DNA of 64,000 nucleotides from Kordiimonadales bacterium IMCC3096. Lineage in GTDB: Bacteria; Pseudomonadota; Alphaproteobacteria; Minwuiales; Minwuiaceae. Location: the NCBI GenBank assembly GCA_016865035.1, contig CP018227.1, positions 1,892,001 through 1,956,000 on the forward strand. Reading direction: 5' to 3'. A program made the position numbers and the translations under genes. The notes beneath the pieces were generated by a model. The model was given only the letters and a program-made list of their open reading frames with translations. It was not told the origin of the DNA and searched no databases. This document shows, in pieces, positions 1 through 10,199 of the stretch. The number at the start of each line of letters is the position of its first letter. Positions within the stretch are counted from its first letter, which is position 1.

Positions 1-1021
1 TCCGCAGGTGCGGGTTGGCGGCCAGGGCGCCCTTCCAGCCCTTGTTGGCGATGGCGATGGCATGCTGCAGGGTGACGTTGTTCAGGGCATAGGTGGACGT
101 GCGCGCGACACCGCCCGGCATGTTGGCAACGCAATAGTGGACAACGCCCTCGACCACATAGGTCGGTTCCGCATGGGTGGTGGCGCGGGAGGTCTCGAAA
201 CAGCCACCCTGATCGATGGCGACATCGACCAGCACGGCGCCGTCCTTCATGGTCGACAGCATGTGATGCGTCACCAGCTTCGGCGCGGCGGCACCGGGCA
301 CCAGCACGGCACCGATCACCAGATCGGCGGCCGCGACCTGTTCCTCGACCGCTGTACGGGTGGAATAGAGCACGGTGGCGGAAGCCTCGAAATGGTTCTC
401 CAGCTTCTCCAGCACCACCGGATTGCGGTCCATGATGGTCACATCGGCATGCAGGCCCACGGCCATCTGCGCGGCGTTGAAACCAACGACACCGCCCCCC
501 AGGATGACGACCTTGCCCGGCGCCACGCCCGGCACGCCGCCCAGCAGCACACCCAGCCCGCCGTGGGCCTTCTCCAGCGCCGAGGCGCCGGCCTGGATCG
601 ACATGCGCCCGGCCACCTGGCTCATCGGCTTCAGCAGCGGCAGTCCGCCGGTCGGGTCGGTCACGGTCTCATAGGCAATGCAGACGGCACCGCTGTTCAC
701 CAGGTCGCGGGTCTGGTCGGGATCGGGGGCCAGATGCAGGTAGGTATAGAGGATCTGGTCCGGGCGCAGCATGGCGCGCTCGTTCGCCTGCGGCTCCTTC
801 ACCTTCACGATCATGTCGGAACGGGCGAAGACTTCCGCCGCGTCGGCTGCGATCTCGGCACCGGCCAGCACATAGGCCTCGTCCGTCGCGCCGATGCCCA
901 TGCCGGCACCGGTTTCCACCAGAACCTCGTGGCCGTTCAGCTTCAGCTCGGCCACGCTCTCCGGCGTCAGGCCGACCCGATATTCATGGTTCTTGATTTC
1001 CCTGGGGGTACCGACGCGCAT
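1..1021 (-). CDS. ald: Alanine dehydrogenase, 3' end outside the window
   Basis: Cytoplasmic NAD-dependent enzyme interconverting L-alanine with pyruvate and ammonia. The first 340 residues are present; the family is about 370 long, so only the C-terminus is missing at the window edge. The N-terminus [20 protein letters not shown] is typical, and the NAD-binding glycine run [20 protein letters not shown] is clear, followed by the family-typical [16 protein letters not shown]. The ATG at 1021 follows AGGAGG at good spacing. The gene is divergent from an Lrp/AsnC regulator across 140 bp, the arrangement expected when that regulator controls ald. Confidence 0.95.
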   Translation of the reverse strand, partial: MRVGTPREIKNHEYRVGLTPESVAELKLNGHEVLVETGAGMGIGATDEAYVLAGAEIAADAAEVFARSDMIVKVKEPQANERAMLRPDQILYTYLHLAPDPDQTRDLVNSGAVCIAYETVTDPTGGLPLLKPMSQVAGRMSIQAGASALEKAHGGLGVLLGGVPGVAPGKVVILGGGVVGFNAAQMAVGLHADVTIMDRNPVVLEKLENHFEASATVLYSTRTAVEEQVAAADLVIGAVLVPGAAAPKLVTHHMLSTMKDGAVLVDVAIDQGGCFETSRATTHAEPTYVVEGVVHYCVANMPGGVARTSTYALNNVTLQHAIAIANKGWKGALAANPHLR

Positions 1022-1102
1022 GACAGCCTCCTGAACCGTGCGAAATGTCTGATCTCCCAGTATCGCGCGCTGCCGCCGGAAAGTGCTTCGAATCCTTGCC
1101 CG

Positions 1103-1115
1103 AATTCCGGGAATT
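1103..1115. promoter_or_regulatory. Palindrome AATTCCGGGAATT between ald and the Lrp-type gene
   Basis: A perfect 13-bp dyad lies in an AT-rich stretch (about 1090-1160) between the two divergent start codons. Lrp/AsnC regulators bind such AT-rich dyads and often control themselves and the neighbouring amino-acid gene. The dyad is seen directly; its use as an operator is inferred. Confidence 0.4.
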
Positions 1116-1161
1116 ATGGTAAGAAATTTGAGAATTAGCTATAAAACTCGGAGAAAATTTG

Positions 1162-1623
1162 ATGGATCGGACGGATGCGCGCATCCTGCAGCGTCTGCAA
1201 CGGGATTCCTCCCTGTCACTGAACGACCTGGCCGAGGCGGTCGGATTGTCGCCCTCCGCCTGTCACCGGCGGGTCAAGCTGCTGGAGAAATCGGGTGTCA
1301 TCTCAGGCTACTCGGCAAGGCTGGACCGGATGGCGCTGGGGCTGACCATCCAGGCATTCGTGGAGATCAGCCTGACATCGCAGAGCGAGGAATCGCTGGC
1401 AGCCTTCGAGGAAGCGGTGATCCGTACGGACGAGATCCTCGAATGCCACCTGATGACCGGCAGTGCGGACTACATGCTGCGGGTTGCGGCGCGCGACGTG
1501 GCGGACTTCGAACGGATTCACCGCAACCGACTGTCCCGGCTGCCCGGTGTCGCCAGCATGCAGTCGGGCTTCGTGCTGCGCAGTGTCCGGGAGGGTGGTG
1601 CGTATCCGGTGGATGTGACGTAA
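1162..1623 (+). CDS. Lrp/AsnC family transcriptional regulator, probable ald regulator
   Basis: A 153-residue protein with an N-terminal winged helix-turn-helix (about residues 2-60; DARILQRLQRDSSLSLNDLA and SPSACHRRVKLLEKSGVI) and a C-terminal RAM/AsnC ligand-binding domain (ECHLMTGSADYMLRV). Members assemble as dimers to octamers and sense amino acids. I place the start at the ATG at 1162, just after an in-frame TTG at 1159, with GGAGAAAA upstream. Divergence from ald suggests an alanine-responsive activator of AldR type, an inference from context. Confidence 0.9.
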   Translation: MDRTDARILQRLQRDSSLSLNDLAEAVGLSPSACHRRVKLLEKSGVISGYSARLDRMALGLTIQAFVEISLTSQSEESLAAFEEAVIRTDEILECHLMTGSADYMLRVAARDVADFERIHRNRLSRLPGVASMQSGFVLRSVREGGAYPVDVT

Positions 1624-1668
1624 CCTGACCCTCGTGAAATCCACCTGACGGCGGAGCACCGGTCGAGC

Positions 1669-3192
1669 ATGCATGAAGAAGAACTGATCAATCTGGCCAT
1701 CGTTGCCGGTGCGGCGCTGTTGTGCGGGCTGCTGCTCAGCCGCATCAAGCAGCCGGTGGTGGTCGGTTACATCATCGCCGGGGTCGTGCTGGGTCCGTCG
1801 GTGCTGGAGCTTGTCGGCGACGGGGAAGAGCTGCAGCTGGTGGCGGAGCTGGGCGTGCTGATGCTGCTGTTCCTGATCGGCATGGAACTGTCGCTGCGCA
1901 ATTTCCGCCGCATCTGGCGCATGGCCATGACCATCGCGGGGCTGCAGATCGCCCTTGGTCTCGCCTTTGCCTGGGTCTGCGGCAAGGCCTTCGGCTGGGG
2001 ACCGGAGCTGTCGCTGATCGTCGGCTTTGGCCTGGGCCTCAGTTCGACCGCCGTGGCCATCAAGATTCTGGAAGACATTGGTGAGCTGCGGACGGAGGTC
2101 GGACGGCTGGCGGTCGGAATCCTGGTGGCGCAGGACCTGGCCGTGGTGCCGATGCTGCTGATCGTCAGCGAGATGGGTGTCGAGGGATCAAGCCCGACCA
2201 GCGCCCTGGTTCCGGTCATCATCGCCGTCTCGATCCTGGCCGGCATCGTCTTCCTGCTCAGCCGCCGCAAGCGGGAGCATCTGCCGTTCGCCCACTGGAT
2301 CAGCGACAACCACGACCTTGCCGCCATGTCCGGCCTGGCCATGTGTTTCGTCTTCGCCGCGATCAGCGGCCTGGTGGGGCTCTCGCCTGCCTATGGTGCC
2401 TTCATCGGCGGGCTGGTGGCGGGCAACACGATCGAGCGTGGCAAGATGATCGCGGCGGTGGAGCCGATCCAGTCGGTACTGCTGATGGTCTTCTTCCTCT
2501 CCATCGGCCTGCTGCTCGACCTGGGCTTCATCTGGGACAATATCCTGCTGGTGATCGGGCTGCTGCTCGCCATCTCCTTCGCCAAGACGGCAACCAACAT
2601 CATCATCCTGCGCATGCTGGGGGAGCCCTGGCCGAAGGCCTGGCTGGCAGGGACCGTCATCGGGCAGATCGGCGAGTTTTCCTTTGTCCTCGTCGCCGCG
2701 GGTCTGGCCGCCGGGGTGATCGATCCCTTCGGCTCCAAGCTCATGACGGCGGTGATTGCCCTCAGTCTGGTGGCGAGTCCGTTCTTCCTGTTCACGGCAC
2801 GGCGGATGGACCATGTGGAATGGCGTCGCGTGCACTCCTTCAGTGACTTCACCCGCGCGATCTACGGCCGGAACGTCGGTGCGTTCACCGAGGGGTCGGG
2901 GCGTGCGGCCCGCGGTGTCGGTCGCGTGACCCTGAGCGTCGGCGACTATGGCCGCAGCGAGCTGGACCGCATCGTGAGCCGCCTCCAGCCGAAACGCGCC
3001 GCCTCGCCCGAAGCCGATGAGCGGGATGATGCGATGCCGGAGGAAGAGCGTCCTGCCAGCGAAGCCCCGGCCAGCGAAGCCCCGGCCAGCGAAACACCGG
3101 CCAGCGAAACACAGGCCAGCGGAGCCCCGGCCAGCGAGGCCCCGGCTGCCCCGTCCGAAGAATCCGGAACCAATGGCCGACCGGCTACTTGA
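1669..3192 (+). CDS. CPA2 (KefB-like) cation:proton antiporter with a pentapeptide-repeat tail
   Basis: A 507-residue inner-membrane protein of the monovalent cation:proton antiporter-2 family. About a dozen hydrophobic segments fill residues 5-380. Family signatures include [18 protein letters not shown], the [13 protein letters not shown] segment with the transport aspartate, and [14 protein letters not shown]. There is no C-terminal RCK/TrkA-N nucleotide-binding domain as in KefB/KefC, so it probably lacks that gating. The cytoplasmic tail instead ends in six degenerate A-S-E-A-P repeats encoded by a 15-bp tandem repeat. Its 3' end overlaps rnhB by 20 nt. The transported ion (K+ or Na+) cannot be told. 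Confidence 0.88.
   Translation: MHEEELINLAIVAGAALLCGLLLSRIKQPVVVGYIIAGVVLGPSVLELVGDGEELQLVAELGVLMLLFLIGMELSLRNFRRIWRMAMTIAGLQIALGLAFAWVCGKAFGWGPELSLIVGFGLGLSSTAVAIKILEDIGELRTEVGRLAVGILVAQDLAVVPMLLIVSEMGVEGSSPTSALVPVIIAVSILAGIVFLLSRRKREHLPFAHWISDNHDLAAMSGLAMCFVFAAISGLVGLSPAYGAFIGGLVAGNTIERGKMIAAVEPIQSVLLMVFFLSIGLLLDLGFIWDNILLVIGLLLAISFAKTATNIIILRMLGEPWPKAWLAGTVIGQIGEFSFVLVAAGLAAGVIDPFGSKLMTAVIALSLVASPFFLFTARRMDHVEWRRVHSFSDFTRAIYGRNVGAFTEGSGRAARGVGRVTLSVGDYGRSELDRIVSRLQPKRAASPEADERDDAMPEEERPASEAPASEAPASETPASETQASGAPASEAPAAPSEESGTNGRPAT
3055..3144 (+). repeat. 15-bp tandem repeat, six units, coding for ASEAP
   Basis: Six consecutive 15-bp units start with GCCAGCG and vary at a few positions (GCCAGCGAAGCCCCG is the commonest). 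All keep the antiporter frame and encode Ala-Ser-Glu-Ala/Thr-Pro/Gln. Copy number could vary by slippage without breaking the frame. Confidence 0.95.
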
Positions 3193-3797
3193 ACAGGCCT
3201 GGCGCGCCCGGGTCGGCGGTCCGGTCGCGGGTGTTGACGAGGTCGGGCGTGGCCCGCTTGCCGGTCCGGTTGTCGCCGCCGCGGTGATCCTGCCCTACGA
3301 CCGCATCATCGGGGGGCTGGCAGATTCAAAGGCGCTCTCCGCCCGCCGTCGGCAGGAGATCGCGGCGGTCCTGCATCAGGACGCGCTGGTCTCCATCGCC
3401 GAGGCCACCGTGGAGGAGATCGACCGGCTCAACATCCTGCACGCCGCCATGCTGGCCATGGCGCGCGCCATTGACGCCCTGTCCACGCCTGCCGCTGCGG
3501 TTCTGATCGACGGCAACCGCATGCCGCCCGGTCTCGCCATGCCGGGGGAGGCGGTGGTGAAGGGGGACGCGAAGGTCGCGGCCATTGCGGCGGCGTCGAT
3601 TGTTGCAAAAGTGCATCGTGACGCACTGATGTCGGACCTGGCGGAAACCTATCCCGGATACGGCTTCGAACGGCACGCCGGATACCCGACACGCCAGCAT
3701 CGCCAAGCGCTTGCGGCCCTTGGACCCTGCCCCGCGCACCGCCGTTCCTTCCAGCCTGTTCGTGATTTGATCATTCAAGAAGATACGATAAATCACT

Positions 3798-3799
<2 letters not shown>
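3173..3799 (+). CDS. rnhB: Ribonuclease HII
   Basis: A 208-residue cytoplasmic endonuclease that cuts RNA in RNA-DNA hybrids and excises misincorporated ribonucleotides. The active-site acidic set is complete: Asp22-Glu23 in [13 protein letters not shown], Asp113 in LIDGNRMP, and Asp150 in AKVHRD. The C-terminal HAGYPTRQH is typical. I place the start at the ATG at 3173 ([10 protein letters not shown]). An in-frame extension to 3017 only reads the antiporter's repeat in another frame as Pro/Ala/Lys sequence. The start lies inside the antiporter gene, implying translational coupling. ccrM follows, a gene order seen in other alphaproteobacteria. Confidence 0.96.
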
Positions 3800-5003
<1,204 letters not shown>

Positions 5004-5091
5004 CGCCCCGACCGTTCTCCCTCGTAACCCCTCCTAGAGGTCGCAGGCGTGTCCTGCGCGCCCAGTCTCCGACACCTGCGCGGCACACTGG

Positions 5092-5114
5092 GTACCCGGG
5101 TCGAGCCCGGGTAC
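5092..5114. repeat. Dispersed hairpin, TCAAG-loop family, copy 1
   Basis: A perfect 9-bp inverted repeat (GTACCCGGG / CCCGGGTAC) surrounds a TCGAG loop, in the 215-bp space between the convergent ccrM and M24 genes. Related hairpins with the same pentaloop but different paired stems occur at 38284-38306, 38367-38387, 48317-48339 and 48391-48413. The rest of 5004-5218 shows no gene. Confidence 0.8.
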
Positions 5115-5218
5115 GGCATGGGGATGGTGTGGCCGCCAGTGAGTCGCCTGCACAACTCCCATCACGGCGCTCGCAGACCTGATCCACGATCCCGACCTTC
5201 TCGACGCCCACCCCATGG

Positions 5219-6478
5219 CTAGATGGCGAGCAGCGCGTCCTCGAAAGGGAAATCCGACAGCAGTTCGGTGCCGGTTTCGGTGACCAGGATCTGCTGTTCC
5301 AGCTTCACCCCCTCGCCGCCGTCATTGGCACCGATGAAGCTTTCGACGCAGAGGGTCATGCCGGGCAGGATCTCCCCGTCGTAGCCCGCATCGGCGAAAT
5401 CGGCGCGGTGGTAGAGATACGGATACTCCCCGGTCATGCCGCAGCCATGGGCGGAGAGGTAGTAGCGGTGGGCGGCATACTTCTCCGGGATGTCCCAGGC
5501 CCCCTCCGCATAGTCGCGGAAGCTCAGGCCGGGGCGGATCAGGGCCATGTTGTGGTGCACCTGCTCATGCGCCACGCGGTAAAGCTCCCGCTGGGTCGCG
5601 GTCGGTGCGTCGGGTCCGGAATGGAAGGTGCGGGAGAAGTCGGAATAGTAGCCGTGGCAGCCCAGCACATCGGTGTCGAAGGCGATCAGTTCATTGGCCT
5701 GGATGATGCGGGGTCCGGTCTCCTGGAACCATGGATTGGTGCGCGGACCGGAGTTCAGCAGCCGGGTCTCGCAATAGTCGCCATTGCCCGCCACCACCGC
5801 CTGCTGCAGCACCGACCAGAGTTCATTCTCCGAGATGCCGGGCCGGATCGCGCCCCGCATCACGCCGACCGCACGACCGGTCAGGGCGAGGGAGGCACGG
5901 ACGCATTTCACTTCCTCGGCGGACTTGATGGCGCGGGCCAGTTCCACCGGGTGCTGCGCGTCCCGGATGACGAACCCTTCTGCTGCCAGCGCGATGGCCG
6001 AGCCTGCATTCATCCGCTCCAGACCCACGGTCGCGCCCGCACCGACCTCCTGGCGCAGCGTGTCGGCCATCTCCGCCGCCCACAGCCGCTCCCGCGCCGC
6101 GATGTCTGGCCCGGCGGCGACAAAGCTGGCGGTCAGGGCGGGGCGCACCTCGTCAACGGTGTCGAAGCCGTCCGCCAGGTGCATGCAGCCGGTGAACTCG
6201 TACAGGATCGACCGGTCCTGGGTCAGCAGCAGGTAGCGGGAGGCGGCATTGCGGGCACTGAACACCTGCATGTTCCGGGTGCCGGTGGCATAGCGGATGT
6301 TCACCGCGTCCGACAGGATCACGGCGTCGATCCCAGCCAGACGCATCTGTTCGCGAACCCGCCCGCGCCGGTAATGGCGCACCGCGTGCAGGTCGATCCC
6401 GTCCGATTCCGGCGCGGCATCCAGCAAGGCCAGATCGTTCAGGCCCGTGCGGCCCTGATGCCAGTCAAGCTGCGCCAT
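5219..6478 (-). CDS. dddP: DddP-like M24-fold metalloenzyme, probable DMSP lyase
   Basis: A 419-residue protein of the M24 (Xaa-Pro peptidase/creatinase) fold: N-terminal domain to about 180, pita-bread domain after. Potential metal ligands Asp268, Asp270, Asp280, His344, Glu379 and Glu394 match the Roseobacter DddP ligands as I recall them (295, 297, 307, 371, 406, 421) with a constant offset of 27. The 446-residue DddP length is reproduced by the same offset. True aminopeptidases P space these residues differently. DddP cleaves dimethylsulfoniopropionate to dimethyl sulfide and acrylate. The gene is last in a TRAP-transporter cluster, 16 nt after the ThDP gene. Other M24 non-peptidases, such as ectoine hydrolase DoeA, remain possible. 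Confidence 0.65.
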   Translation of the reverse strand: MAQLDWHQGRTGLNDLALLDAAPESDGIDLHAVRHYRRGRVREQMRLAGIDAVILSDAVNIRYATGTRNMQVFSARNAASRYLLLTQDRSILYEFTGCMHLADGFDTVDEVRPALTASFVAAGPDIAARERLWAAEMADTLRQEVGAGATVGLERMNAGSAIALAAEGFVIRDAQHPVELARAIKSAEEVKCVRASLALTGRAVGVMRGAIRPGISENELWSVLQQAVVAGNGDYCETRLLNSGPRTNPWFQETGPRIIQANELIAFDTDVLGCHGYYSDFSRTFHSGPDAPTATQRELYRVAHEQVHHNMALIRPGLSFRDYAEGAWDIPEKYAAHRYYLSAHGCGMTGEYPYLYHRADFADAGYDGEILPGMTLCVESFIGANDGGEGVKLEQQILVTETGTELLSDFPFEDALLAI

Positions 6479-6494
6479 GCAGGCTTCCCGCGTT

Positions 6495-8138
6495 TCAGCC
6501 CTTCAGATCGGCCATGGAGACATAGGCGGAGATGCGTTCCAGGCTGGAGCGGACCTCGACCACCACGGGACCGTCATGGTTCATGGCTTCCGCCACCACG
6601 CGCTCCACGTCATTGTCGTCGCGGATCTTCAGCCCCTTGGCACCGAAGGCTGCGCCCCAGGCGGCGAAGTCCGGATTGACCAGATCGGTCCCCGCCACGG
6701 TGCCGGGGAAGAACTTCTCCTGATGCAGGCGGATGGTGCCATAGGCGCCATTGTTGGAGACGAAGATCTTGATCGGTACCCGCCGCGAGATGGCCGTGGC
6801 GATCTCGTTGCCCGTCATCATCGCGCCGCCGTCGCCCAGGAAGGTGACGATCTGGCGGTCCGGTTCCCGCAGGCCCGCCGCCGCCGCTGCCGGGACACCC
6901 ATGCCCATGGCACCGGAGACCGCGCCGACCATGATCTGCCGCCCGTTCAGGCGCAGGTGGCGGTGCACCCAGCTGGAGAAGTTGCCCGCGTCCGTGACCA
7001 GGATCGCGTCGTCGGCAAGGTGCGGCTTCAGCGCCTCGATCACCATGCCGAAATTGACCCCGTCCTCCGCCGGTTCCGGCGCGCCGCCCATCAGGCGGTC
7101 GACATAGGCCTTCAGCCGTCCGAGCCAGTCGGAGCGGTCGCGTGCGGGCGGTGCCGCGTCGACCAGGGCATCCAGGAAGGCCGCCGGATCGACGGTCAGC
7201 CCGACATCCGCCGCGAAGACACGGCCCACCACATTGGCGTCCGGGTAGACATGCACCAGCGGCTGCTTCGGCGGAATCGAGGGGAAGACATATCCCTGCG
7301 TCGTGGTATCCCCGAGGCGGGTGCCGATGGCGAGAATCAGATCCGCCTCCGACAGCAGATCCACCTGCGGTTTCGGGATGTTGAAGCCCAGATAGCCGGC
7401 ATAGAGCGGGTTGTCGTTGGGGAAGATATCCTGGCGCTTGAAGCTGGTGACGACCGGGATCTGCAGGGCATTCGCGGCACGCAGCATGGCCGCCCGCCCG
7501 CGTTCGCCATCGACCTGGCCGCCGGCGATGACAATCGGTCGCTCCGCCTTGCCCAGCATCTCCGCGACCCGTGCGACATCGGCTTCGGCGGCCCGTGTCT
7601 GCGGCACCGGCATCGGATCCAGCGGTGCGTTCGTGACCTGATCGAACTGCATGTCTTCCGGCAGCACGATGACCACGGGGCCGGGGGTGCCGGAGCTGGC
7701 GATCTGCCAGGCCCGTGCCACGATCTCCGGAATCCGCTCCCCGTCCATGATGGTCCAGACGGCCTTTGCCATGCCGCCGAACATGCGGGAGTAATCGACT
7801 TCCTGGAACGCGCCGCGCCCGATCTCGTCACGGGCGACCTGACCGATGAACAGCACCATCGGCACCGCATCCTGCTCCGCCGTGTGCACGGCGATGGAGG
7901 CGTTGGTGGCACCAGGCCCCCGGCTGACGAAGGCCACGCCGGGGCGGCCAGTCAGCTTGGCGTCGGCGACCGCCATGAATCCGGCCCCGGATTCATGGCG
8001 GGTCTGGACCAGATCGATCCGGTTCTGCCGGGCCAGCGCATCGAGGGTCGCCAGATAGCTCTCCCCCGGCACGCAGAACACCCGGTCCGCCCCCTGCCGT
8101 TCCAGGCAGGCGACCAGCAGTTCCGCCGCACTGGTCAT
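6495..8138 (-). CDS. Thiamine-diphosphate-dependent enzyme, acetolactate synthase superfamily
   Basis: A 547-residue protein with the three-domain ThDP architecture: pyrimidine-binding domain (1-170), central domain (185-330) and pyrophosphate-binding domain (365-530). The catalytic Glu49 sits in TRHESGAGFMAVADAK. The ThDP motif begins GDGG (435-438) and ends NN (462-463). Members decarboxylate or ligate 2-keto acids or split acyl-CoAs; the substrate here is unknown. Its ATG overlaps the permease stop (ATGA at 8135-8138), so translation is coupled to the transporter, suggesting it acts on the imported compound or its product. Confidence 0.88.
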   Translation of the reverse strand: MTSAAELLVACLERQGADRVFCVPGESYLATLDALARQNRIDLVQTRHESGAGFMAVADAKLTGRPGVAFVSRGPGATNASIAVHTAEQDAVPMVLFIGQVARDEIGRGAFQEVDYSRMFGGMAKAVWTIMDGERIPEIVARAWQIASSGTPGPVVIVLPEDMQFDQVTNAPLDPMPVPQTRAAEADVARVAEMLGKAERPIVIAGGQVDGERGRAAMLRAANALQIPVVTSFKRQDIFPNDNPLYAGYLGFNIPKPQVDLLSEADLILAIGTRLGDTTTQGYVFPSIPPKQPLVHVYPDANVVGRVFAADVGLTVDPAAFLDALVDAAPPARDRSDWLGRLKAYVDRLMGGAPEPAEDGVNFGMVIEALKPHLADDAILVTDAGNFSSWVHRHLRLNGRQIMVGAVSGAMGMGVPAAAAAGLREPDRQIVTFLGDGGAMMTGNEIATAISRRVPIKIFVSNNGAYGTIRLHQEKFFPGTVAGTDLVNPDFAAWGAAFGAKGLKIRDDNDVERVVAEAMNHDGPVVVEVRSSLERISAYVSMADLKG

Positions 8139-10186
8139 GCCGACGCTGCCTTGCGCCGATTCAGCATCAGCGCGATCAGCACCGCAGGCACCAGCAGCAC
8201 CAGGGCGGCAATCACCAGCTCCACATGGGTGAAGCCGGTCAGCTTGCCCCCGGGCGCCAGGAACAGGATGGCCGCAACGCCAACTGCTGCCCGGACCGGC
8301 CATTGCAATGTGCCGCCGTTGGTCAGCCGCCCGACACCGATCAGGTACCCCTGCAGCGACGAGGCCATCAGGATGACGCCGACGATCGCGGTGATCGTCA
8401 CGGTCAGCACCTGGGTCACGGTCCCCTGCATGATCAGCCCCGGATTCAGTACGAAGAAGAACGGGATGAAGTAGATCACCGATCCGAGGCGCATGGCCTC
8501 GAAGCCCGTTCGCATCGGGTTCGACCCGGCCAGACTGGCCGCCGCGAAGGCCCCCAGGGCCACCGGAGGCGTGATGAAGGAGAGCATGCCCCAGTAGAGC
8601 ATGAACATGTGCACCGCCATCGGGTTCAGGCCCGACTGGGTCAGCGCCGGAGCCAGAGTGATCGCCAGGATGATGTAGGCGACCGTGACCGTGACACCGA
8701 TGCCCATGATGAAGCTGGCCAGCGCCCCCATGACCAGCAGCAGGATCACGTTGCCGTCCGCCAGGGCGAGCAATTCGCTCGCCAGGGTGGAGACCTTGCC
8801 GGTGAGCGACAGGGCACCGACGATCATGCCGATACCGGCCAGGATCGCCGCCAGTTCCGCAAACAGCCGGCCGACACCGATGATGAAGGTACCGACATTG
8901 GCCATCTTCCAGCGGGTACCGGCATTGATCTGGTTGATCGCGATCAGCAGCGCGGTGGCGTAGTAGGGGGCCAGTGCCTCCCGCTGCAGGTACAGCAGCA
9001 TGAAGACCAGCAGCGCGAAGACGAAGACATAGTGCCAGCCCTCCCGCAGTGTGTCGCTGACCCGGGGCATCTCTTCCTTGGGCAGACCCTGCAGGCCGGT
9101 ACGGGCCGCGTAGGAGTCGATCTGCATGAACAGGCCGAAGAAGTACAGGAACGACGGAATCGTCGCCGCGATGATGATCTCCGAATAGGGCACGTTCAGG
9201 TAGATCGCCATGATGAAGGCGGTCGCACCCATGATCGGCGGCATCAGCACGCCACCGGTAGAGGCACAGGCCTCGACACCCGCCGCATAGTGCGGCTTGA
9301 ATCCGGTCCGCTTCATGGCCGGGATCGACAGGGCGCCGGTGGTCATCACGTTGGTGATGACGCTGCCGCTCATGGAGCCCATCAGGCCCGACGAGAAGAT
9401 CGCGACCTTCGCAGGACCGCCGCGCACATGGCCGAGCAGGGCAAAGGCGAGGTTCAGGAAGAACTTGCCGCCGCCGGTGTGCTGCAGCGCCACGCCGAAC
9501 ATCAGGAAGCCGATGACCAGATTCGCGAAGGCGCGGAACGGGATGCCGAGGATCGATTCGGACGAGATGGCGTGATAGCCGAACGTGTTGCCGAAGGGCT
9601 CGTTCTCGAAGGTCTCGAACGGTTCCGGCAGGAATTCGCCATAGGTCGGGTACAGCGAGAATATCAGGACAATGAGGGCAACGACGGGGCCGGCGGACCG
9701 GCGCGTGGCCTCGAGCACCAGCACCCAGAGAATGCCACCGGCAATCTGGATATGGCCCGGCGCGCCATACTCCCAGCCCAGGTTCACGATGTCCCGGGCA
9801 TAGTAGAACAGGTAGGCGTTCACCCCGATGGAGGCGAGAATCAGCAGGATGTCGAACCCGAACAGCGCGCGGTCCGTGGCGGTCTCGGAGCCGGGACGCG
9901 TCGGCCGGAGTGGGAAGACAAGCAGGCACAGCGGCAGCAGCAGCGCCAGCAGTGCGAAGAAATACTGTGTATCGATCGGCACGTAGCCGAACGTGTGGCC
10001 GAGGTTGAAGAGCTTGTAGATCGACATGGCCACGGTCAGCACCGTGATGATCACAAGCAGTGCACGCCAGAACGGCGAAAGTGGCCGATACCGGAACTCG
10101 GTATCGGCCACCTGCATCGTCTGACCGTCGGAGCCGGCGGGACCCTTTCCGGGTCCCGCCGGTACATCACCAGCGGTCTGGTTCAC
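8135..10186 (-). CDS. TRAP transporter permease, fused small and large subunits (TAXI type)
   Basis: A 683-residue inner-membrane protein joining a 4-TM DctQ-like region (about 35-190) to a 12-TM DctM-like region (about 200-640), the form that pairs with TAXI binding proteins. Typical segments are GSMSGSVITNVMTTGALSIP and GVLMPPIMGATAFIM. It drives Na+-coupled uptake of an organic solute delivered by the periplasmic protein encoded upstream. The start is uncertain: GTG at 10186 lies 13 nt after the binding-protein stop, whereas ATG at 10117 would place a strong hairpin (10134-10162) between the genes. Neither has a good Shine-Dalgarno. Confidence 0.9.
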   Translation of the reverse strand: MNQTAGDVPAGPGKGPAGSDGQTMQVADTEFRYRPLSPFWRALLVIITVLTVAMSIYKLFNLGHTFGYVPIDTQYFFALLALLLPLCLLVFPLRPTRPGSETATDRALFGFDILLILASIGVNAYLFYYARDIVNLGWEYGAPGHIQIAGGILWVLVLEATRRSAGPVVALIVLIFSLYPTYGEFLPEPFETFENEPFGNTFGYHAISSESILGIPFRAFANLVIGFLMFGVALQHTGGGKFFLNLAFALLGHVRGGPAKVAIFSSGLMGSMSGSVITNVMTTGALSIPAMKRTGFKPHYAAGVEACASTGGVLMPPIMGATAFIMAIYLNVPYSEIIIAATIPSFLYFFGLFMQIDSYAARTGLQGLPKEEMPRVSDTLREGWHYVFVFALLVFMLLYLQREALAPYYATALLIAINQINAGTRWKMANVGTFIIGVGRLFAELAAILAGIGMIVGALSLTGKVSTLASELLALADGNVILLLVMGALASFIMGIGVTVTVAYIILAITLAPALTQSGLNPMAVHMFMLYWGMLSFITPPVALGAFAAASLAGSNPMRTGFEAMRLGSVIYFIPFFFVLNPGLIMQGTVTQVLTVTITAIVGVILMASSLQGYLIGVGRLTNGGTLQWPVRAAVGVAAILFLAPGGKLTGFTHVELVIAALVLLVPAVLIALMLNRRKAASA
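10134..10162 (-). promoter_or_regulatory. Strong hairpin at the binding protein-permease junction
   Basis: A perfect 12-bp inverted repeat with a 5-nt loop (CCGGCGGGACCC on both strands). A second perfect 12-bp repeat follows at 10081-10111 (GTGGCCGATACC, 7-nt loop). Placed just after the binding-protein gene, the first could stabilise the upstream mRNA or attenuate read-through, giving more binding protein than permease. Confidence 0.5.
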
Positions 10187-10199
10187 GATTCGTCAGCCG

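Noticed and set aside
3055-3144. Short regular repeats as a CRISPR array
   Set aside because: The units are contiguous, 15 bp long, without spacers, and encode a pentapeptide in frame.
6495-9929. The ThDP frame staying open to 9929 (1144 codons)
   Set aside because: The part upstream of 8138 is antisense-type, low-complexity sequence in another frame of the TRAP permease. The ATG at 8138 overlaps the permease stop as ATGA.
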